Below are positions 1 to 5,986 of a DNA stretch of 7,895 nt, in pieces. Source of the stretch: Clostridiales bacterium (GTDB lineage Bacteria > Bacillota > Clostridia > Lachnospirales > Lachnospiraceae). Below the pieces are notes generated by a model that was not told the DNA's origin, did not search any database, and was given only the letters and a program-made list of their open reading frames with translations. Made by a program: the position numbers and the translations under genes. The stretch is taken from the NCBI GenBank assembly GCA_015655565.1, contig JAATEU010000508.1, forward strand, positions 1 through 7,895. The letters are read 5' to 3'. Every line of letters starts with the position of its first letter. Positions within the stretch are counted from its first letter, which is position 1.

Positions 1-190
1 AAAATTACAATTTCGACAAAAAATATATGTAATATGTTAGTATAGCAACAGAAATTGAAGATAATGTTAAGTTTTAAGTTTATTTTGATATAAAAATATG
101 GAGGCGGTTAAGTTTTCCATATATTGTAATATTATATTTAACTGTATACATAATGCATTTGGTCTATTTTGAAATGGAGGGGAGTAAGCT
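1..190 (+). other. AT-rich leader upstream of the response regulator gene
   Basis: No gene is visible here. The stretch is strongly AT-rich and presumably holds the promoter of the cluster, but I find no convincing -35/-10 pair. The best -10-like strings (TATATT at 133-138, CATAAT at 149-154) lack a well-spaced -35; TTGTAA at 124-129 lies 19 bases before CATAAT. The ten-base string GTTAAGTTTT occurs twice, at 66-75 and 107-116. A Shine-Dalgarno-like GGAGGCGG at about 100-107 has no start codon at a usable distance. I see no conserved core of a cyclic-di-GMP riboswitch in these bases. Confidence 0.4.
176..184 (+). promoter_or_regulatory. Ribosome binding site of the response regulator gene
   Basis: GGAGGGGAG lies six bases before the ATG at 191. 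It fixes that ATG as the start, even though the receiver domain itself begins only about 26 residues later. Confidence 0.75.
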
Positions 191-2104
191 ATGAAATTAT
201 TAAAAACAAAAAATGATATGCCCAATGATATACCTACTGCAGAAACTCATTATGAGGCAGTTAAAAAAAATATATTGATAGTTGATGATTCGGGTTTTGC
301 CAGGAAGATATTGAAAGATATGTTGGAAAGTGAAGGTTTTAATGTCGTAGGAGAGGCAGGTGACGGTTTTGAAGCTATTGAAATGGCAAAGCAAAAAAAG
401 CCGGACTTAATTTTTATGGATGTTGCCATGCCTAAATTAGATGGTATGGGGGCATTGCCGCGAATTCTGGAAATGGACCCTAATTTAAAAGTTATTATGA
501 GCACTGCCATGGGTAAAAAAAGTATTATTGTTGAAGCTATGAAAATAGGTGCAATAGATTATGTATTAAAGCCTTATAAAAAAGAAAATATTTCCGAAGT
601 ATTGAATGCGCATTTGGAATCGGAACAAAAAAACAGTCAGGTTATTTCTTTTGAAAAAGAAAGAAAACACTACATTAAGGAAAGGGTGCGTGACACTGTT
701 GTTCGGGAGGTTTCTGTAAGTGAGGAATCACCGGTGTCTGTTGCAATTGAGGAAGCACCGGAAAGTGTTGTAAGTAAGGAAAGCCTGGAGGCTGTTAGTA
801 CAGAGGAAAGTTTGGAGGCTGTTTCCGAAGAAGCTTCCCTGGAGTTAATTGACGAAGGGGAGAGTTTGGAAGCTGTTATTGAAGGGGAAAAACTGGAGGC
901 TTCCACTGATGGGGAAAGCTTAGAGACTATTACCGATGAGGAAACTCTGGAAATGGTTGCCGAAGAGGAAAGCTTATCTGTTATTAATGAAAATGAATCC
1001 CGGAAAACTATTGCTGAAGAAGAAATTTCGGAGATTGTTTCCGAAGTGGAAAGTCCGACGGCCATTACCGGAGAGGAAACCCTGGAGGCTGTTCTTGATT
1101 CGGAAACTGCATCGGTTGTTGCCGGGGAGGAAGCCCTGGGGAGTGTTTCTGAACCGGAAACTGCGTCGGCCATTGCTGAGGAGGAAACCCTGGGGAGTGT
1201 TTCTGAATCGGAAACTGTGTCGGCCATTGTTGAGGAGGAAACCCTGGGGAGTGTTTCTACTCCGGAAACTGCATCGGCCATTGCCGGGGAGGAAACACTG
1301 GGAATTGTTCCTGTTCTGGAAACTGAATCGGTCATTGACGGGGATTCCTCCCCGGTGGCTGTTCATAATCAGGAAGTTCCGGCGGCTATTGTCAGGAATG
1401 AACCCTCGGGGGTTGTTTCAGAACAGGGAGCTTCAACAATTATTACCGGGGAAGAAACCCATGAGACTGTTTCTGATAAGGAGGAAGTTATTGAAACTGT
1501 TTTGGAGGTGCAAACACCGAATGTTGCTGCTGAAGAGGAAAATACAAAAACGGTTGGGTATGAAAAACACCGGGAGGCCGCCTTGGGCGAAGGGGAAAAA
1601 ACCAATGTTGCGATAGAAATAATGAAAACGGAAGCAGATATGGAAAGTTCAACCTTTTCATACTTGTGGGAAAATAGATTTGATTCAAGACATGAAGAAA
1701 GTTTTGCAAACAGGGCTGTAAATGAAGGGAATTATGTCCGTAGTTTTTGCGGCTTGTCTAATAATGGAAACAGCTTGTCGGATCAAGAGAATTCAGAACA
1801 GAATATCTTATTTGATATGGTAAATGCCTATATGAATCTGAACAACAGATTTGAAAATGAAAATGTTGTCGGAAAATATTTATTCAGACCGTATGAAGGT
1901 ATTCGATTATCCACTAACAGGGTGTTTGGAAGCGAATGGTACGGCAAGGATGAAATTTCAATTTCAAATATAGTAAGGTATTCCAATTATAACAATTCAC
2001 AAAACAGAATGTATTTTGAAAAAAACAGTCTGTATGATATGGTTTTACATCTTGTACAGGCAAAGGCAGACCGTATTTTGGGACAAGACAGAATAAAAAT
2101 ATAA
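191..2104 (+). CDS. CheY-like response regulator with a long acidic nine-residue repeat array and an unknown C-terminal region
   Basis: The protein is 637 residues and opens the pilus cluster. Residues about 27-142 form a receiver domain: acidic pair D32/D33, phospho-acceptor D77 in the string FMDVAMPKLDG, conserved T105-A106, and K127 in VLKPY. A partner histidine kinase would phosphorylate D77; no kinase gene is in the window. Residues 178-429 are 28 consecutive nine-residue units with a rough pattern xE[ST]LExVxx, very acidic and without cysteine. Weaker copies may continue to about residue 474. Residues about 485-637 form an Asn/Tyr/Phe-rich C-terminal region in which the motif N-x-L-[F/Y]-D-M-V occurs twice (538-544 and 612-618). 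I see no DNA-binding helix-turn-helix, GGDEF, EAL or CheB-type output domain. A role in controlling pilus function by protein contact is inferred only from position. The receiver call is secure; the rest is uncharacterised. Confidence 0.85.
   Translation: MKLLKTKNDMPNDIPTAETHYEAVKKNILIVDDSGFARKILKDMLESEGFNVVGEAGDGFEAIEMAKQKKPDLIFMDVAMPKLDGMGALPRILEMDPNLKVIMSTAMGKKSIIVEAMKIGAIDYVLKPYKKENISEVLNAHLESEQKNSQVISFEKERKHYIKERVRDTVVREVSVSEESPVSVAIEEAPESVVSKESLEAVSTEESLEAVSEEASLELIDEGESLEAVIEGEKLEASTDGESLETITDEETLEMVAEEESLSVINENESRKTIAEEEISEIVSEVESPTAITGEETLEAVLDSETASVVAGEEALGSVSEPETASAIAEEETLGSVSESETVSAIVEEETLGSVSTPETASAIAGEETLGIVPVLETESVIDGDSSPVAVHNQEVPAAIVRNEPSGVVSEQGASTIITGEETHETVSDKEEVIETVLEVQTPNVAAEEENTKTVGYEKHREAALGEGEKTNVAIEIMKTEADMESSTFSYLWENRFDSRHEESFANRAVNEGNYVRSFCGLSNNGNSLSDQENSEQNILFDMVNAYMNLNNRFENENVVGKYLFRPYEGIRLSTNRVFGSEWYGKDEISISNIVRYSNYNNSQNRMYFEKNSLYDMVLHLVQAKADRILGQDRIKI
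722..1477 (+). repeat. Tandem 27-bp (nine-codon) coding repeats, 28 units
   Basis: Read in the frame of the host gene, this stretch divides into 28 consecutive units of exactly nine codons without insertions or deletions. Typical units are KESLEAVST, EESLEAVSE, GESLEAVIE and EETLGSVSE. Position 2 is nearly always Glu, position 3 Ser or Thr, position 4 often Leu, position 7 Val or Ile. The units are most diverged at both ends and most alike in the middle. The stretch appears richer in G and C than the flanking coding sequence. Because the unit length is a multiple of three, gain or loss of units would keep the frame. Confidence 0.85.
1127..1342 (+). repeat. 54-bp higher-order tandem repeat inside the 27-bp array
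   Basis: The string CCTGGGGAGTGTTTCT recurs at 1135, 1189 and 1243, exactly 54 bases apart, and a diverged fourth copy (ACTGGGAATTGTTCCT) begins at 1297. Each 54-bp period encodes a pair of nine-residue units, an EETLG type followed by a [P/S]ETxSAI type. Near identity at the nucleotide level suggests that this block expanded more recently than the surrounding units. Confidence 0.8.
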
Positions 2105-2178
2105 GTTGTTCTGTTAGATTGTCTCTATTAAGTTAAACGATACATGATAAATCAATTATGAGGGAGGTCTCGTGACTA

Positions 2179-3138
2179 ATGCTGAAATGCACTTTAGAAC
2201 GTGAAAAAATTGAAAGACTAAACACAATTATTAAGGACAAGAATAGTATATCTCCTTTAAACAGATTCCCATCAAAGGAATTATCTTCTGATGACCGGAA
2301 CAGTCTTGAAGAGATGGGGATAATTGATTTTAACGGGAATATTTCTGAGTCCATACAGCCGGCTATTGATGTTTTAGCTAAGCCCAATGCTGTGGTAAAA
2401 GTGATTTTTACTGGTGGTGCAGGAACCTATGAGCACGATATTAATTATGATAATTCGTTCCAAAGACATATTTCTTTTACCGTGACTCCCAGTACTATTA
2501 CTATTGATGATGAAACAAATCCTCAAAGTATTGTAAAAGTGCTGTCTGATTTTGTGGGGAAAAGCAATCTGAAAAGTCTTAATGTTTCCAGTAAATTTAC
2601 TTTAATAGAAGCACTGGTTGTTGCGGCGTTGCTGGATATGGAGAGAAAATCTTCCTTAAGGGCTTTTTTGGATGAAATACCATTTACCCATAATTCTTAT
2701 AATACAAATATGATCTGGAGGATTATAAATAGCACAAGTTCAAGCATACAGTGGTTTGTGTGTATATTAAATGAAATTGCCGGTGAACATATTTCGCTAT
2801 CCCAGCAACAGGTGCAGGATGCCATTGAAAAGCTTATTACTATGGGAACAATTACCCAAAAAGGAGGACTATATCAGTTGTCCGGAGAATTATCCCATTT
2901 ATCCAGCAGAATGATTATTGTAGATAATATTTTATCTGCCCAGGCCTCCAGGCAGGATGAAACGGGCAGGATAATAAGTACGGGATTTACCTGTGTCCAA
3001 TCAGGAGTGCATGATTTACTGTTTCTGGAGTATAACAGTAAGGAAATAATATTTGAAACAATTACTTCTGTAAGATTAATGGATAATTTAAGCAGATTCC
3101 TTAATTGCGAGTCCTATTTATCTCAATTGCAGTTATAA
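2179..3138 (+). CDS. Uncharacterised protein between the response regulator and pilB
   Basis: I do not recognise this 319-residue protein. The ATG is preceded by AGGGAGG at 2161-2167, an 11-base spacing; the GTG at 2172 is in another frame and stops quickly. There is no signal peptide and no clear membrane span, so a cytoplasmic protein is likely. Residues about 72-112 alternate polar and hydrophobic residues (VVKVIFTGG, HISFTVTPSTITID) like beta strands. Residues about 140-168 and 175-202 look helical. Residues about 204-236 (SLSQQQVQDAIEKLITMGTI, then a short strand pair) resemble a winged-helix shape. Residues about 263-298 again look beta-rich. The start-to-end pattern could fit a two-lobed adaptor or chaperone fold, but this is only an impression. 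It lies 74 bases after the regulator gene and 32 bases before pilB, so it is probably cotranscribed and may act on the pilus motor or regulator. Confidence 0.75.
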   Translation: MLKCTLEREKIERLNTIIKDKNSISPLNRFPSKELSSDDRNSLEEMGIIDFNGNISESIQPAIDVLAKPNAVVKVIFTGGAGTYEHDINYDNSFQRHISFTVTPSTITIDDETNPQSIVKVLSDFVGKSNLKSLNVSSKFTLIEALVVAALLDMERKSSLRAFLDEIPFTHNSYNTNMIWRIINSTSSSIQWFVCILNEIAGEHISLSQQQVQDAIEKLITMGTITQKGGLYQLSGELSHLSSRMIIVDNILSAQASRQDETGRIISTGFTCVQSGVHDLLFLEYNSKEIIFETITSVRLMDNLSRFLNCESYLSQLQL

Positions 3139-3155
3139 AAGATTTACCATTTGAT

Positions 3156-3164
3156 GAGTGGGGG
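3156..3164 (+). promoter_or_regulatory. Weak ribosome binding site deciding the pilB start
   Basis: GAGTGGGGG lies six bases before ATG 3171. It supports that ATG over an in-frame TTG at 3105, which would overlap the upstream gene by 34 bases and add 22 residues absent from the family. Confidence 0.5.
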
Positions 3165-3170
3165 TACGAA

Positions 3171-4661
3171 ATGGACATAAATAAGAAAAAACTTGGAGAT
3201 TTACTATTCGAATCGGGCCTGATAACAGATGAACAGTTGGAAGAAGTTCTTGAGATACAGAAAAAAACAGGCGACACACTTGGAAGTATATTAATTAATA
3301 GTAATATTATTGATGAAAAACGGATTATGGAAGTCTTGGAGTTTCAATTAGGTATTCCCTTTATTGATCTTAACAATACAACAATTGAACCTGATATACA
3401 GCGGTTAATTCCCTACCAGCTGATAATAAGGCATAATGTAGTACCTGTTAAGCAGGAGTTCAATTTACTGTATGTTGCCATGGAAGATCCTCTTAACTTT
3501 ATTGCTATGGAAGATCTCAGAATGGCTACTAAGTTGGAAATTGCCCCTGTAATATCGTATAAAGATGCTATTACCAGTACTATTAATAAATTATATGGAA
3601 ATGAAACTTCCGATAATGCAATTAAAGAGTTTCAGAAGGAAGCAGATCAGTTTAACAGTGCACATAATATCAGTACGGAAGAACAATCTTTGGAAGTGGA
3701 CAGTGCGCCAATCGTCAGACTGGTAAATTCAACGATTGAACAGGCTATAGCGGAAGGAGCCAGCGATATACATATTGAGCCGTTGGAAAACGAAGTAAGG
3801 ATCCGGTTTCGGGTTGACGGAAAACTTCATTTATCCAAAAATATACCGAAAGAAGCCCATTCCGCTGTTGTTACGCGTATTAAGATATTGGCCGGGCTTG
3901 ATATAGCTGAAAAAAGAGTACCACAGGACGGGCGTTGTGACCAAAGGGTAAAAGATAAGCTTCTTAATATGAGAGTATCGGTACTGCCTACCGTACACGG
4001 TGAAAAAGTAGTAATGCGTATTCTTGATAAGACTAATTTTTTAATACCTAAGGAAAAGCTTGGGTTTACAAAAACGAATTTAGAGAAATTTGATGAACTT
4101 CTTATGAATCCCCATGGAATAATACTGATAACCGGTCCGACAGGCAGCGGTAAGTCAACTACGCTTTATACCATGCTAAATGAGTTAAATCAGCTCCATG
4201 ATAATATTACAACCATTGAAGACCCTGTTGAATATATGATTGACGGACTGAATCAGGTTCAGGTTAATACTAAGGCAGGACTTACTTTTGCAGGTGCATT
4301 AAGATCCTTTTTAAGGCAGGATCCGGATATTATCATGCTTGGGGAAATAAGAGACAGTGAAACTGCTGATATTGCCATAAGAGCAGCGATTACCGGACAT
4401 CTTGTTTTAAGTACCCTCCATACGAATGATGCCGTCAGTACAATCTCCAGACTGGAAGACATGGGGATTCCTCCTTATATGATAGCCGTATCCTTAATGG
4501 GTGTCATATCCCAGCGTCTCCTGCGCCGTTTATGTCCGCAATGTTCCGTTTCCTATACGCCGGGGGCACATGAACTAAAGTTATTAGGGCTTAAGGAAGA
4601 AAATTATACCTTTAAAAAGGCGGAAGGATGTTCCTATTGCAATCATACCGGCTATAAATGA
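3171..4661 (+). CDS. pilB: Type IV pilus extension ATPase PilB (GspE family), interrupted by an in-frame TGA
   Basis: PilB is the cytoplasmic hexameric ATPase that powers pilin polymerisation through PilC. From ATG 3171 the frame gives 496 residues before a TGA. Residues 5-65 carry two MshEN/T2SSE_N-type motifs (KLGDLLFESGLITDEQL, then TLGSILINSNIIDEKRI). The core has Walker A GPTGSGKST at 322-330, an Asp box TTIEDPVEY at 347-355, Walker B IIMLGEIRD at 387-395, and a His box GHLVLSTLHTND at 409-420. A zinc-type tetracysteine is present (C455, C458, C487, C490). The frame ends at NHTGYK, where the family continues with glycine and RIAVHEIL. The same frame continues after the TGA to a TAG at 4869-4871; read through, the product would be 566 residues, the usual PilB length. 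The truncated product lacks the conserved C-terminal helical part and may be inactive. The family call is secure; whether the gene works is open. Confidence 0.92.
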   Translation: MDINKKKLGDLLFESGLITDEQLEEVLEIQKKTGDTLGSILINSNIIDEKRIMEVLEFQLGIPFIDLNNTTIEPDIQRLIPYQLIIRHNVVPVKQEFNLLYVAMEDPLNFIAMEDLRMATKLEIAPVISYKDAITSTINKLYGNETSDNAIKEFQKEADQFNSAHNISTEEQSLEVDSAPIVRLVNSTIEQAIAEGASDIHIEPLENEVRIRFRVDGKLHLSKNIPKEAHSAVVTRIKILAGLDIAEKRVPQDGRCDQRVKDKLLNMRVSVLPTVHGEKVVMRILDKTNFLIPKEKLGFTKTNLEKFDELLMNPHGIILITGPTGSGKSTTLYTMLNELNQLHDNITTIEDPVEYMIDGLNQVQVNTKAGLTFAGALRSFLRQDPDIIMLGEIRDSETADIAIRAAITGHLVLSTLHTNDAVSTISRLEDMGIPPYMIAVSLMGVISQRLLRRLCPQCSVSYTPGAHELKLLGLKEENYTFKKAEGCSYCNHTGYK

Positions 4662-4871
4662 CGTATTGCAGTCCATGAGATACTGCTTATTAATAACGGG
4701 CACCATGATTTGATTACCAGGAATGCTTCCATTAATGAGCTTATGGATTATTCGCTGAAAACCGGAATGACGACATTAAAGGATGAGTGCATCCGGCTTT
4801 TAAAAGGTGGTGTCACATCCCTTGAGGAAGTAATGGATGTTGCATATACGCAGGATTATGTGAAGGATTAG
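4662..4871 (+). pseudogene. pilB: C-terminal remainder of pilB after the in-frame TGA
   Basis: In the same frame as pilB, 69 intact codons follow the TGA and end in TAG at 4869-4871. They encode RIAVHEILLINNGHHDLI and onward, the standard C-terminal extension of PilB/GspE ATPases, including GMTTLKDECIRLLKGGVTSL, which matches the family's typical helical end. There is no ribosome binding site and no suitable start for separate expression. One base change (GGA to TGA) explains the break. The open frame and unchanged family-like sequence suggest the lesion is very recent, is a sequence error, or is read through. Confidence 0.8.
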
Positions 4872-4885
4872 GATGAGGTGTCTAG

Positions 4886-5938
4886 ATGAATACAATTGAA
4901 TTATTAACAAAGGCGGTAAAGAAAAAAGCTTCTGATTTACATATTACCGCAGGAGTTCCCGGCACTATAAGAGTACATGGAAAGCTGGATTTTGTTGATG
5001 ATGTTATATTAAAACCGGCAGATACAAAGCAAATTGCCAGGGAGCTTACCAGTGATGTGCAATGGGACAGGCTGAATAAAAAGGGGGAAGTCGATTTTTT
5101 ATATGTAATACCTGAAGTACAGCGTTTCAGGGTTAATGCATACCGGCAAAAAAACTCATATAGTGTAGCTCTCAGATTAGTTAACTCAGAAATCCCTTCC
5201 TTTGAAACTTTAGGGCTTCCGCCCATAGTCAAAGAGCTTACCAAAAAGAATAACGGGCTGATTTTAGTCACAGGACCTACCGGAAGCGGTAAATCGACCA
5301 CTTTAGCCAGCATGATTCAGGAAATTAATCAATCAAAGGATATGCATATCATAACCCTGGAGGATCCTATTGAGTATTTATTTAAGCATAATAAGAGTAT
5401 TATTGAACAAAGGGAAATCGGCAGTGATACGATTAATTTTTCTAATGCGTTAAGGGCCTGCCTCAGGCAAGACCCGGATGTGATTCTTGTAGGCGAAATG
5501 CGTGATTTTGAAACCATTTCAATTGCGTTAACGGCAGCGGAAACCGGGCACCTGGTTTTAAGTACCCTGCATACGGTTGGTGCCGCCAGTACGATTGACC
5601 GTGTTATTGATGTATTTCCGCCTCACCAGCAGCTTCAGATCCGGGTTCAATTGGCATTGACGCTGCAGGGAATAGTATCACAGCAGTTGTTGACAAAGGC
5701 TGATTCTTCAGGCAGGGTAGCTGCTTTAGAGATTATGCTGGTCAATCCCGCAGTAAGAAACTTAATCAGGGAAGGAAAAGTATACCAGCTTAACAACGTT
5801 ATTCAAACCAATGCAAAAAGCGGTATGCGGATGATGGACGATTCCTTAAGTGAATTGTATAAAAGAGGTTTAATCACCAGGGAGGATGCCCTTGGACACT
5901 GTGTGGAATACGATTATTTGAACAAGATTATGCTGTAA
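4886..5938 (+). CDS. pilT: Type IV pilus retraction ATPase PilT
   Basis: PilT is a cytoplasmic hexameric ATPase that drives pilus disassembly and hence twitching. The 350-residue length is typical. Walker A GPTGSGKST lies at 130-138, the Asp box ITLEDPIEY at 156-164, Walker B VILVGEMRD at 199-207 and the His box GHLVLSTLHT at 221-230. The PilT-specific signature close to AIRNLIRE is present as AVRNLIREGK at 289-298, separating it from PilB, as do the short N-terminal domain and the absence of a tetracysteine. The start ATG is preceded by GAGGTG at 4875-4880. It begins 14 bases after the TAG of the pilB continuation, a spacing that suits translational coupling if pilB is translated to its natural end. 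A truncated PilB would leave about 220 untranslated bases before pilT. All visible motifs are intact, so this motor should work. Confidence 0.95.
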   Translation: MNTIELLTKAVKKKASDLHITAGVPGTIRVHGKLDFVDDVILKPADTKQIARELTSDVQWDRLNKKGEVDFLYVIPEVQRFRVNAYRQKNSYSVALRLVNSEIPSFETLGLPPIVKELTKKNNGLILVTGPTGSGKSTTLASMIQEINQSKDMHIITLEDPIEYLFKHNKSIIEQREIGSDTINFSNALRACLRQDPDVILVGEMRDFETISIALTAAETGHLVLSTLHTVGAASTIDRVIDVFPPHQQLQIRVQLALTLQGIVSQQLLTKADSSGRVAALEIMLVNPAVRNLIREGKVYQLNNVIQTNAKSGMRMMDDSLSELYKRGLITREDALGHCVEYDYLNKIML

Positions 5939-5973
5939 TTCCTATTATAAATATTAGATAATATTATTTTGAA

Positions 5974-5979
5974 AGAAGG
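5974..5979 (+). promoter_or_regulatory. Ribosome binding site deciding the pilC start
   Basis: AGAAGG lies seven bases before ATG 5987. An in-frame TTG at 5969 lies upstream of this site and would place the binding site inside the gene, so the ATG is preferred. The product then begins MPKFQYKAQN, as is usual for PilC. Confidence 0.65.
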
Positions 5980-5986
5980 TAATCAG

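Noticed and set aside
1..190. Cyclic-di-GMP riboswitch in the leader, as found before some clostridial pilus genes
   Set aside because: None of the conserved riboswitch core sequence is visible in these 190 bases; one could lie further upstream.
153..194. A 13-codon upstream frame whose TGA overlaps the ATG at 191
   Set aside because: It has no Shine-Dalgarno sequence ahead of its ATG and the overlap is with a GGAGG site that clearly serves the start at 191; it is probably chance.
670..1335. A 221-codon Ser-rich open frame on the minus strand over the repeat array
   Set aside because: It is the antisense shadow of the same periodic repeats; no start signals or family features are visible.
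722..1477. CRISPR array or non-coding satellite
   Set aside because: The repeats are contiguous, lack spacers, and stay in one protein frame with amino-acid conservation.
936..1616. A 226-codon Arg/Lys/Trp-rich open frame overlapping the repeat array on the plus strand
   Set aside because: It is a by-product of the 27-bp repeats, which keep a second frame free of stops; it has no ribosome binding site and the other frame continues a clear receiver protein.
3105..3170. TTG at 3105 as the start of pilB
   Set aside because: It overlaps the upstream gene, has no ribosome binding site and adds residues not expected in the family; ATG 3171 begins directly at the MshEN-type motif.
4659..4661. Reassignment of TGA to glycine, as in Gracilibacteria and SR1 bacteria
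   Set aside because: Only one in-frame TGA occurs across all genes in the window while GGA is common for glycine, and the cluster otherwise looks clostridial. A reassigned code would show TGA in many genes.
4659..4686. Selenocysteine insertion at the pilB TGA, with a downstream hairpin (GCAGT at 4668-4672 and ACTGC at 4682-4686)
   Set aside because: The family residue is glycine, not cysteine, and the five-base stem is short and could be chance.
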